Assembly (NCBI RefSeq): GCF_037042905.1
Contig: NC_087254.1
Coordinates: forward strand, 10,897,103-10,961,102
From: Lytechinus pictus
Taxonomy: Eukaryota; Echinodermata; Echinoidea; Temnopleuroida; Toxopneustidae
Length of the DNA: 64,000 bases
Direction of reading: 5' to 3'
The notes below the pieces were generated by a model. That model searched no databases and was not told where the DNA came from. It saw only the letters and a list, made by a program, of their open reading frames with translations. The position numbers were made by a program, and so were the translations under genes. Below are positions 12,176-22,010 of the stretch, piece by piece (the stretch's first letter is position 1; each line of letters opens with the position of its first letter).

Positions 12176-12460
12176 ACAAAGAGATAATGCATTCAGTTCC
12201 AACAAAAATTATATATTTTTTAAAGGGAAATTAACCTTTTCTTGGAATGAATGCATTACATATTTGTCTCTCTTTTCTCATCTGTAATCAACATGCGGAA
12301 TATGATATTGTTATATATATCATATTAATGAGAAATTACAGTCAAGAAGTATCTTCACATCTAATGGAGATAATCGAAATGTATCTATAATATATATGAT
12401 GCATTGTTTCAGACTAATTTTCACAATAAGTATTTAATGTACTTGATAAACCAATCGAAT

Positions 12461-12872
12461 CAGTGGCGGACCGTGACCCGGAGGAGACAAAGCATTGGAG
12501 GGGCACTCACTAGCGTACCTAAGGGAGGGGGGGGGGGGCAGACTGCCCCCCTGACGAGTCAAAACTCATGCAGGGGACATATCCCTGCCCCCCTGACGAG
12601 TCACAACTGATCCAGTTGAACCTGAAGACCTATTTTTTTTTTTTTTTGCTTGTCAAATTTTTTTGTGGTAAGAAATCCTTTATTTTTGGTTGAAGACCTT
12701 TTTTTTTTTTTTTTTTTTTTGCTTGTCAATTTTTTCGCGGACGAAATATCCTCCAAAAAATTTGCCCCCCTTCTGGAAAATCCTAGGTACACCAGTGGGG
12801 TCACTGTATTGTTTGTGAACAATGCAGTGCCCCTCCAATGCTTTGTCTCCTCCGGGTCACGGTCCGCCACTG
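12461..12872. mobile_element. hAT-type MITE with 8-bp target duplication
   Basis: Ends CAGTGGCGGACCGTGACC and GGTCACGGTCCGCCACTG are exact reverse complements, and the matching arms extend for about 50 bp. The element is bounded by AATCGAAT at 12453-12460 and again at 12873-12880. CAGNGGCGGA-type ends with 8-bp duplications are typical of the hAT superfamily. The interior is homopolymer-rich and non-coding. Confidence 0.88.
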
Positions 12873-12882
12873 AATCGAATAA

Positions 12883-14970
12883 TGCGAAGCGTGTACTAAA
12901 TATTTGTGATATTCCAACCTGAAAACTGGACATTCTAAACACTTTGTAACCAAGAACAAAATTAGTACCTTACTAAACAATAACTGATGTGAGCGGAAAA
13001 CGTGAGCCCAAATTCATAATATTCTAACGTGAAAATTTGACATTCCAAGCATTTTGTTACCAATGACAGAATGAGTACCTTACAAAACAATAATTGATGC
13101 GAGCGCGAAGCGTGAGCCCCAAAAATATGATTTTCTTACCTTAAATGTATTGTTTATTTCACAAAGGGTATTACATTTTGAAAAAGGGCATTTTTTTCCT
13201 ACGAGCAATTTTGGGGGGCAAGTGCCCCTCCCCCCGGTTCCGCCGCCCATGCGTTATAACGCAACAATCTAAAACATATTTCAAGTATGAATTTTGTTCA
13301 AAACATTTCCAAATAGAATCTTAGAGATTTTTTCTTTTCGAAACTGCAGTCTTTTCCTTAACATATATCATTGTGCTTTTTCCGAGTTTTTGCAAGTTTA
13401 TGTTTTGGCATGTAATGGCCTTAAATCATTTCATAATGCAGGGGCGGAAATCTCTCCCAAAAGGTAGGGGGGACACAGGGGCGGATCCAGCCTTCGCCAA
13501 TAGGGGGGGGCAGACATTTGTTTCAGCCATATTTTCCCCGATCGGCAGCTCGAAGATGATTTTTGTTTGTTTCTTTGAAAGGATAGTCCTCATTAGTCAC
13601 TTCTTAGCTTTATTCTTATAAATTAATATATAATATCATAAACCTTATTTGTATGATGCGAGCGCGAAGCGCGAGCTAATTTTTTTTTGAAATTTTATGT
13701 ATTTTTTCCTAAAATTTGAACTGATTATGGTCTTGTTCTTTTTATCCTGAAAAAGATGTGTATGCAACTTAATAATTACTACGAACGCAAAGCGCGAGCA
13801 AAAATGTACAGATGGAAAAGATACATGTTAAAGTAGCATTTAACAATCAAATAATGCGAGCGCGAAGCGCGAGCTGAATTTTCTTTGACATTTCACCTAA
13901 AGAATGGAAATTCTAAGCACTTTTTGTAACTCAAGCAGAATAGGTATATAAGTAAACAAATAATGCGAGCGCGAAGCGCGAGCGGAAAATTTCGAGATTT
14001 AGTCCTATAATATTTACTGAACGAGACACTCTATTCATGTTTTGTAAATCCTGAAAAGGATGAGTATAAATAATGTGAGCGCAAAGCGCGAGCAGAAAAT
14101 TTTTAAATATGTTTTTAACTGGTACCTGTTGAAAAGGTACCTGTTAACGACTGCTTGCACTTAGCCATGAAGGCGTTACATATTTCAACAATCAAAAAAT
14201 GCGAGCGCGAAGCGCGAGCTGAAAAATTTTGAACTTTCTAAAGAAAGAATTGAAATTTTTAATCAGTTTTTGTAATCGTGAACAGGATAGCTATATAATT
14301 TAACGATTGATGCGAGCGCGAAGCGCGAGCAGAAAAAAAAATCGAAATTTATAGACCAAAAAATGGCCCACTCTGTTCATGTTTTGTAAATCATAAAAAG
14401 GATGAGTAATATGGGGTCTTCCTACATTAATAATGCGAGCACAAAGCGCGAGCAGACAATTTTTGATATTGTGATCTGAAACTGGGCAATGATTTAAATC
14501 AGAGAACAAGTTGAGTATCTGAATAAACATGCGTGAGCGTGATGTTGTTTGAAGGTTTGAATGGTGGCATGTACAATCGCTGATGTGGTTTATGGTACAC
14601 CATGTGGAGTGTTATAGAAACAGTGGAAAGAGGAAGAAAAGGAATTGGATAGGCGAGAAAGTGGAGATTTGAGAGTAGAGTATTCCTTTCTTGAAAGTAG
14701 TCCTGAAAAGGACTGTAAACCAGAATAGTTTGATGAGTTGAAGAAACAGCTTGAGTAGTAGGATGGATGATGAGTTGCTGGCTTGAGTCGGCGAGTGGAG
14801 ATGATGAGTAGAAGCAGTAGAGAGATTCGACGTTTCGGGCAGGTTGACTGTCCGTCTTCAGGAGTGAAGACGGACAGTCAACCTGCCCGAAACGTCGAGT
14901 CTTTATGGAATACACGAAAATAATAGGTACCTGATAAATCAAAATTTGCGAGCGCGCAGCGCAAGCAGCA
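12883..14970. repeat. Degenerate tandem array with GCGAGCGCGAAGCGCGAGC core
   Basis: About twelve units carry the 19-base core or a close variant, near 12883, 12987, 13097, 13657, 13783, 13855, 13965, 14071, 14199, 14310, 14431 and 14946. Spacing is mostly 100-125 bp, and AT-rich linkers share phrases such as ttgacattccaagcattttg. The array lies in two blocks separated and split by hAT elements and a Penelope-like insertion. It is non-coding. Confidence 0.8.
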
Positions 14971-15157
14971 AATGTTAACATTCAGACCATAAAACTGACA
15001 TTTTTACAGAGCACTTTTTAAAAACCAATTTGTAAATTACACAGAATAATGAAAGTTCGATTTCCGAGGTGAAATATGTTTTGTATATTGACTTCCAAAC
15101 TTGATATTCGAACTCCATATTGAACAAGATATGTAAATCACCCTAGATCCGCCTATG
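13476..15157. mobile_element. Inner hAT-like element carrying the GCGAG array
   Basis: Left end CAGGGGCGGATCCAGCC and right end CTAGATCCGCCTATG. The flanks share GGGACA on both sides, so the target duplication is close but not a clean 8 bp. The inside consists of core-repeat units plus a Penelope-like insertion around 14530-14940. Confidence 0.7.
14530..14940 (-). mobile_element. Penelope-like terminal fragment with 34-bp-arm palindrome
   Basis: Bases 14827-14860 are the exact reverse complement of 14865-14898, with a 4-base loop. Each arm carries the gaagacgg to cgaaacgtcga segment typical of Penelope-like terminal repeats. On the minus strand 14861 to 14833 reads CTGAAGA, a GGaCAG/CTGCC stem, then GAAACG, a hammerhead-like core. 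The 160-aa minus-strand open frame across this region is a translation of the insertion. The element interrupts a GCGAG repeat unit. Confidence 0.65.
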
Positions 15158-15589
15158 GGGACAAGGGGCGGGAAAACTTGGCAAGCAAAAAAAAATGGTT
15201 ATCATCGTCAAAGTAAGTTCATCTCGTCCCAAAATACATGTGTTATTTCGATTTATAATGATGCATTTCTTACCATCATAAAAGACCAAAATAGTAGGGG
15301 GGACATTTGATATTGTGTCCCCCCTACTATTTTTAGTAGGGGGGACACGTCCCCCCTGTCCCCCCTGGGATTTCCGCCCATGTCATAATGCACCCTTATT
15401 CCCAATAATCATGACCCCATTCTCATCTCACCTTAATCAAGAGAGAAAATAGGTTTTCATTGAACAAATCTCGACTGATTAATCATAATTTTCTCTTTTT
15501 GATGTAACAACTTGGTTTATTTGTGCTTTTCTTGTAAAGTTGTCGTTATTGATAAGTTGCCCTTATTATCCTCTTTAATATACCTATGC

Positions 15590-16078
15590 ACATTATCTGA
15601 AACGACTGAAGCAACTTTTTCAAGGCTCGCTCACTACGTTCGCTCACTTCATTTGCCCTTAATTGCATACCTCTTAAAAGACACGTTTGTTTTCATTCGT
15701 CTTCCTATTGAAAATTTGCTTGCTCGCTTCGCATTAGGATATTAATCGCTAATCATCTGTTTATATTACAGAACCATTACAATATCTATCGAAAATCGTA
15801 AAAGAGCTTTAACTCTCATGAAAAAAAAGATAGATGGTAGTATCTTGTACAAAGTTATACACCCCCTTTATACACAGCTCTTGATGTGATAAATTAATTA
15901 CACACCCTTTGAAAGTTGGTTGGTTTGACACCATTCTGTCTTCCAACTACAGTACTGAAAATTTGCTCGCTCGATCGCATATTGATATTAAATAGACATC
16001 TATATGTGTTATATCACAACATAGCCATTGCAATATAGCCATCGAAAAAAAAATCCTGATAGGTCTTTAGCTGATAGA
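15590..16078. repeat. Dispersed gctcgctcac repeat fragments
   Basis: Bases 15618-15770 (tttcaaggctcgctcactac onward) and 15955-16050 share sequence with 50755-50950, including the phrase cattacaatatagccatc. They look like further copies of the array family in reverse orientation. No gene. Confidence 0.5.
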
Positions 16079-16080
16079 TA

Positions 16081-16458
16081 CACAGTAAAAAAACACTTTG
16101 TTTAAGCCTAGCCGAGTCACTCTAATATATATAATAATAATAATAATATAGGGTATTTATATTGCGCACATATCCACCTTGTTAGGTGCTCAAGGCGCTC
16201 CCATATTACCCGGCTAAGCTAGGCGTTCATAGCGCACACAGCTTTTTAAGGAATTACTTCCTACCGGTACCCATTTACCTCACCTGTGTTGAGTGCAGCA
16301 CATTGTGCAGCACACTCTAACAACAAGTTGTTTAAACAGTTGTTCAAAAAGTTTAAAAAGTTGTTCAAAAAGTTTAAATAGTTGTTCAAAAAGTTTAAAC
16401 AATAGAGTGACAGGCTAAAACAACTTGCTTAAATATTTAAACAGCGTTTTTACAGTGT
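16081..16458. mobile_element. Mariner-type MITE split by a SINE
   Basis: Ends CACAGTAAAA and TTTTTACAGTG are flanked by TA on both sides, and the interior is rich in gtttaaa phrases. Related elements are at 28711-28898 and 51152-51410. A reverse-strand SINE sits inside at 16126-16312. Confidence 0.65.
16126..16312 (-). repeat. SINE 3' part, reverse strand, with target duplication
   Basis: Read on the minus strand: gtgctgcactcaacacaggt, gaggtaaatgggtaccggt, then a (TTA)n tail. The insertion is bounded by CACTCTAA at 16118-16125 and 16313-16320, so both borders are visible. It is a diverged relative of the 8177 SINE. Confidence 0.78.
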
Positions 16459-16620
16459 AGTAGAGTAATGGACAGGGTTGTATACTCCATTGTGTTTTAG
16501 GTGTCCCATTTTTTTCAGGTCAATATATTGCTATCACCCCCCCCCCCCCCTGCTCGAACCGGATTTATACGCCACTGCTGGGTGGTATTGATAAGTTTGT
16601 TGTACAAAAACCTTTCATTA

Positions 16621-16858
16621 CAAGGGCGTATGGGCTGGTTGGAGCATGGGGGTGCACATCCTGGGGGTGGAACTAAATTGGTATGGGGGTGCACATCTTA
16701 GGGAGATGGAACTTAAGTTTGGAACATCAGCTGTAGAAAGCAGACGAAGTCCGGGGTACAAATCTCGTCTATACTTGCCAGTGTCGGAACTCCTCTGCAT
16801 CAGTGGGAGGATCGATGCACGTGCAGTCCCCCCCCCCCCCCCCCTGCCTACGCCCTTG
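16621..16858. mobile_element. hAT-like TIR element
   Basis: Ends CAAGGGCGTATGGGC and GCCTACGCCCTTG are inverted copies. CATTA borders both sides, shorter than a full hAT duplication. Inside, gggggtgcacatc is directly repeated at about 16649 and 16684. The 124-aa frame starting at 16646 is a repeat translation. Confidence 0.6.
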
Positions 16859-16999
16859 CATTATTCGAATACTTTTCTGGCTATGAATGTATTTTCCTGG
16901 ACTCATAAACGCCTACTCCCCTATTCATCTAAGGGGGAAAAGAAGGGAAAGGAAGGACGAATGAGAAAGAAAGAAGAGCATCACAGAGAGAGAGGCATT

Positions 17000-17670
17000 G
17001 GTCTCAAAACTCCAGATTAATTGATGAACAAATTAGGTAGCCCTCCTCAATACCCTGCCACACATTATTTAAATAGTGAATTTTATTTCACTTTGGCAAT
17101 GCAAACTAATTAAGTGGATGCATTCTGATCTGTTAACTAGGCCTATTTTGTCTATGAACGAATCTATTGAGCTTTTTATGTAACATGAACTGTGAAAAGT
17201 CTAGATATTGGCCTACATTATGTTTAGTTCAATTCTTACCAAGTGCGCCAAAATGCTTGTACTGGGAACAATTTTGAACACTTATTGTCTCAGAATATTC
17301 TACTGAGAGTGAACTTTCGAACAATATTTCTGGAATATTGAAGTGCAGTCATGTTGATAATTTTAGACACCCGTGTTATAAAAGAATATTGCATGGACCT
17401 CAAAATATTCTACTAATATTGGATATTCAAACAACCATTGCGTCTGAATAAGTTTAAGTGCATGCAGTAGGTCATTTGTAATCTTAGACAACTGCGCTAT
17501 GAGAAAATCTTATATTATATTTTATTAGTCATGATGCGGAATAATTGCCAATCATAATTATGATCCTATCGGAAAAGATAGGCTAGGAATGATCTTTTGA
17601 AAAAAAAAAATAGTCACAAAACAGAATGTCATTTCTGTTGTGATGATTCTATTCAGGAAAGTCTAGTCAA
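17000..17670. other. Stretch with no recognised gene
   Basis: AT-rich sequence without domain-bearing frames. Loose repeats of gaatattctactgag type occur at 17290-17420. Confidence 0.4.
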
Positions 17671-17674
17671 GATT

Positions 17675-18120
17675 CTTGGTGATATTTGATTTCATTTGAT
17701 TTTATTTATTTCTGCATTCACATCAGTATCAGAATTACAAAATACATATATACAATATACAAAGGTAATACATATAACAAATAATAATAGTCGCATAGTA
17801 TAAATATTGTAAATAAATATCAACAAGATGTGTTATACATTTTTCAAAACAAGATTTTTTAAAAGAATGCAGGAGACCGCTATCGTGAGCGATTAGGCTT
17901 GATGATGATGGAGGCCTCGTAAAAGGTACATAATAGTTCTTCATTGATCAAGCGGGTGCGGTGCAGGTGCGGCAGAGAATTTGAGAGATATTGATGAAGA
18001 ACATTCAGAGCCAAGCAGTAAAATTCAAATTCAAAAGTTTATTGATATAAAATCCTGACATTGAAGGATCATCATCAAAAACAAAAATTAAGAAACATAA
18101 GAAAAAAATAATAATACGAA
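17675..18120 (-). repeat. Two LINE 3' tails, reverse strand
   Basis: On the minus strand 17945-17680 ends gaaataaataaaatcaaatg with repeated caaat, and 18120-18025 ends tcaataaacttttgaattt. Both look like 3' untranslated ends of CR1/L2-type LINEs with short tail repeats. No RT frame remains. Confidence 0.45.
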
Positions 18121-18129
18121 GTAACGAAG

Positions 18130-19080
18130 AAAAGACTGGAGCACTGGAGTAATTAGTTCACTACCCCCCCCCCCTCTCCATTTTAGCGCACCATAATTGA
18201 GTCTTTCTTTCTTTCCCTTTTTTACTTCAGAAACATATAATCTTTCTAATTACCCCGGTTTTTACACCCTGGCAGCATCATGGGCGTTGTGCAGATTTCG
18301 TTTTCTTCTCATTTTTTTTTCTGGTATGGCGCGTATGAACACTAATGTCCCCTGCCCCTAGCTGGTACTCCTCCCGAAGTGTTTCCTTTCGTGAAAAAAC
18401 TCGATTATGTTCTGATTAGTTTGCATGTACAAAGTACAAACCCTGTGTTTAGAGACATGAGAGATAATTTATGAGAATAAATCCCTAAATAGTTCAAAGT
18501 GGATCATGTGGGCATATTCTCGAATCTATACTTCATTTTGTCTTAACAAGCTTTCCACTAAGTTTTAGTCTTCTCTTGAGACAAAACAGAAAATATATCA
18601 CAATAATGCTGTCCATAAAGGGTCTGAATCTGCATACTTAAACTCTCTACGCAATGATGAACCCTCTTCCATTTTGTCGTAGGTCGTAGCTCCATGGTTC
18701 AGCTGTTCAGTGCACTGATCTGGGAATTCAATTTAAGAGATTATTCTATTTCGCCTGCACTGGGACAGGGCTGAACTTGTATATGCAGCATAATATTCAT
18801 ATTCTCGTGTAAGAGGAAGGCTGCATCTATTTCCTTGGTCCCATATTGAATGCGTATTCGGAACTGGGAACATTCATCCTATTGCTAGTCTGTGTCACAT
18901 ATTCATGAATTTATGAAATGTTAAAATCTGTGAGCAGCAAGGATGCTGTAGAACCATGCATGCAGAGTCTTTGACTGTGAATGAGTTATAATCGTCATAA
19001 ACATCAAAGCTCTATAATTATTACCGTCGAAGGCTTCTAGCGATGATCCGGGGTGATGATGGCTAGCATATACAAAGGCT
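18130..19080. other. Stretch with no recognised gene
   Basis: Mixed AT-rich sequence with a C tract at 18163-18173. Only short frames without recognisable domains are present. Confidence 0.4.
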
Positions 19081-19086
19081 TGTGCG

Positions 19087-19671
19087 AGGAGAATGAAACC
19101 CTTGAAACCAGCTGAATCCATATCAAAGAGAAAAATCATAGAAACATATTGTTGAAAGTTTGAGGAAGATTGAATGAATAATAAGAAAGTTATGAGCATT
19201 TGAATATTGAGATCACTATAATGCCATGTAGATCCTCCTATTGGCAATGCGACCAAGATCTGTGACGTCACACACGTACAACTCCCTCGTTACTTTAGTA
19301 CTTATTTCACTTATATTCTCACTTTTATAGAGTCTATCACAAGGTGAGGTGTTCTCTTTATGAGAGGACAAGTACAGAGGTTTCACAACATTATATCATT
19401 GATGAATCGTTTGTCATATGATTAGAATGAGCAAAAAGAGATGTTTGTGGTATATTTTCAGTGTCCAAAAGGGGAGAGTTGTTCATCTGTGACATCATAG
19501 ATCTTGATCGCATTGCCAATGGGAGGATCTCCATAGCATTAGTGATCTCGACATTCAAATGCTCATAACTCTTATATTGCTAGTCCTATTTTACTCAAAC
19601 TTTTGTTGATCTTATTCTTTGATTTTTCTGCTTTCACAAAAGCTAACTTGCTCCAAGAGTTTCATTCTCCT
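19087..19671. mobile_element. Inverted-repeat element inserted at the start of the Ig pseudogene
   Basis: Arm 19087-19270 is the imperfect reverse complement of 19488-19671. Shared phrases include cgcattgccaat, gaggatct, attcaaatgctcataact and gtttcattctcct. The spacer is about 217 bp. The right arm runs directly into the receptor-like reading frame, so the apparent first 23 or so codons of that frame are element-derived. The minus-strand frame at 18921-19271 is a translation of the left arm. Confidence 0.7.
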
Positions 19672-21146
19672 TTAATTATTTTCATCACATCATATATCGG
19701 ATATGCCAAATCCAGTCTGTATATGACCTATAGCGGGAACACTGCTGAGGTTAGCCTTGGCACCCCTGCAGTGTTTGAATGTTCCTCGACATCGCAAATC
19801 TCTCAAGACAAATTGCGATCCGGTCGGATTGAATGGGGCAGAAACACGAGATACTCGGTATCTACTCAAGTCATAGCACGGTGGACAAATGAGAATGGAA
19901 TTGAGATCTTAGTCGATAACCCCGATGAACGATACAATATTGAAGGTGGAATCTTATCAAACGGACGTTTCAGACAATATCTGACCATTCAAAAAGTTCA
20001 ACGGATTGACCAGACTGATAGTACTGGGTATTATTGCGCTTTATTCAATTCTTCAGCGAGTATGTTGGTTAAATCTGGATATGCTCCATTGACTGTCAAA
20101 TATCCCCCGGCAGAACATTATCCTCTTTGCACAGCGACACCAAATGACATCACCAGAGAAGTAGCACCCCGGAGTAGCACTTGTGTGTACATCAGAGAAA
20201 ACTACTCCAGATGTAACTGTGCAATGGTATAAGGACGGACAGAAGGTGTCAGATGCCAATCCGACTGGTTACAAAATGAAATCGACCTATGAGGCCCGTG
20301 AAGATGAATTACGAAGCGAATTCGAATGCCGACTACATTACGTGGACGGAGCTGATGTTGAGGTTCTTCGATCCAGTACATTTAGTAAACCGCGAGTGGC
20401 TATTTTAAGAATTGGAGGAGAATCTCTAAATGGAGAAAGTACATATCATGCATTTACTAGCTGTATCTAATCCACCTCTCACATCCGACATTAACTGCAC
20501 ACTGGAAGCATCTTCAGACACTCCTCAACGTTTCGATAAAGAGTTTCCTGTTTATGGGGTGGTAGCCGTTGGACCTGTAGTTCCAACTGATAATGGTAGC
20601 ACACTGGTGTGTCAGGCCAAAAATGTTTTCGGAACTGCAGACGCCAGTATGAGAGTTTACAGTCAAAGTGATAACCAGGACGGAGAAAATACTATTCCGT
20701 CCGTTGTGACCGGTTATATGCCAGGCGGTCAAGTTCTCCAGGCCACAATTTGGCCCAAAGAACAAGAGATCACTCCTGGAGAAAATGCTACGTTTGTGTG
20801 TAGCTACAGCCTTACCATCCACTCGCATGTTACTGCAAAAATAGAGATCAAATGGGAACATGATGATACTATTACCACCGAGACAGAAGATAATATCCTT
20901 TTCATCACCAATGCACAATATGAAGATTTCAGAGAGACAACAGTAACTTGCATAGCATTTGTGGTTACCGATGACCCAATTATCAATATGGTTCCTGAAC
21001 GCAGATCTGCAACAGTTCGAATTGCCAAAGAGAGTTCCTGCGGCCCAAATTTCGTACGGTCTAGCTCAACAAAAGCACAACTGCATGTCGGTAAGGAACA
21101 GTATTTTGTCGTCGCCATTGTCGCTGTACTCAGATTAGTGGTTTAA
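19672..21146 (+). pseudogene. Decayed Ig-domain receptor, paralog of the 30124 gene
   Basis: Three consecutive frames together align along the extracellular part of the intact receptor at 30124-32295. Block 1, to about 20170, holds the first Ig domain and ends TVKYPPAEHYPLC plus about 12 residues. Block 2, about 20172-20455, holds TPDVTVQWYKDGQKV. Block 3, about 20450-21146, holds DNGSTLVCQAKNVFG and GENATFVCSYSLTI. The first shift falls at a CCCC run near 20167-20170, the second near 20460-20467. No ATG precedes the first domain: the upstream frame lies in an inverted-repeat element, and only a hydrophobic remnant (LIIFITSYIGYA) of a signal peptide is left. The frame ends in a hydrophobic stretch (YFVVAIVAVLRLVV) and stop, so the long cytoplasmic tail of the paralog is absent. 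It was a membrane or possibly lipid-anchored surface protein. It is intronless, like its paralog. Confidence 0.8.
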
Positions 21147-21265
21147 TGATGAACCTGAGTCTTTAACCAATCAGAAACAAACTTCAGGATAGGATCAAAG
21201 AAAATTCTTTTTTTTTTCCAATTCAATGTACCATTTCAGTTGATTTGCGTGGTAGGTCCCCTATT

Positions 21266-21318
21266 TTATTATATATATATATATATATATATATAAATGT
21301 GTGAAGTTATACATGTAC

Positions 21319-21381
<63 letters not shown>
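21266..21381. repeat. (AT)n microsatellites
   Basis: Two TA tracts (about 21268-21294 and 21321-21381) immediately left of the Penelope-like inverted repeat. Confidence 0.9.
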
Positions 21382-21386
<5 letters not shown>

Positions 21387-21436
21387 ACAATTGTGATGAG
21401 CAAGGACCTAAACATTGCGTGGGTGCTTTAGTGAGT

Positions 21437-21906
21437 AATATATTGGCGAAGAAGCTCAAAAAGCATTGAAGCTAGAGACGTAGCCTGTATTTCTTCAACT
21501 TTTATTAGTACAAGCTTTCGGCCATTTAGTTGGGCCTTCTTCAGGTATCTGAAGATGTAAAAGACATAATGGCTTAACAATTACCATGCATATATATGCA
21601 TGTATTATACAGCACACATAACTTTCAAAAAAATGTTTGTAATAAAAATCTGCGTAAACCTAATTGATTTTAATAGCTATTGGATAATCCTAATTAAACA
21701 TTACCGATGTAAAACATTTTCTTTTAAGATATACCTATATTTAGTAAATTAATCCAAATATATGCATGGTAATTGTTAAGCCATTATGTCTTTTACATCT
21801 TCAGATACCTGAAGAAGGCCCAACTAAATGGCCGAAAGCTTGTACTAATAAAAGTTGAAGAAATACAGGCTACGTCTCTAGCTTCAATGCTTTTTGAGCT
21901 TCTTTG

Positions 21907-21914
<8 letters not shown>
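21437..21914. mobile_element. Tail-to-tail Penelope-like termini, 157-bp inverted arms
   Basis: Arm 21437-21593 is the near-perfect reverse complement of 21758-21914, around a 164-bp AT-rich centre. Both arms contain gaagaaggcccaactaaat followed by ggccgaaagcttgta, the layout of Penelope-like terminal repeats. On the + strand 21809-21837 reads CTGAAGA, a GGCC/GGCC stem, then GAAAGC; the same motif is on the minus strand at 21544-21516. Both outer ends abut (TA)n tracts. There is no RT frame between the arms. Confidence 0.75.
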
Positions 21915-21942
<28 letters not shown>

Positions 21943-21943
21943 C

Positions 21944-21987
<44 letters not shown>

Positions 21988-22010
21988 CATACATACCTAA
22001 ATACCTAAAT
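21911..22010. repeat. (AT)n, (ACAT)n and ctaaata microsatellite
   Basis: A TA tract grades into acat and ctaaata repeats. It forms the left flank and target of the LINE that follows. Confidence 0.9.

Larger units (their letters stand above)
13439..15382. mobile_element. Outer hAT-type element, 1.94 kb
   Basis: The left end reads CAGGGGCGGAAATC and the right end GATTTCCGCCCATG. Both borders carry the 8-bp duplication TCATAATG (13431-13438 and 15383-15390). No transposase frame remains. Almost all of its interior is a second hAT-like element (13476-15157). Confidence 0.85.

Noticed and set aside
12883-14970. CRISPR-like array from evenly spaced 19-base cores
   Set aside because: Linkers are related to one another and spacing varies; this is a satellite-like repeat within transposons.
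14499-14981. 160-aa minus-strand frame
   Set aside because: Spans a Penelope-like terminal palindrome and array linker; no recognised domain.
18921-19271. 116-aa minus-strand frame
   Set aside because: Mostly overlaps the left arm of an inverted-repeat element whose right arm gives a similar peptide upstream of the Ig pseudogene.
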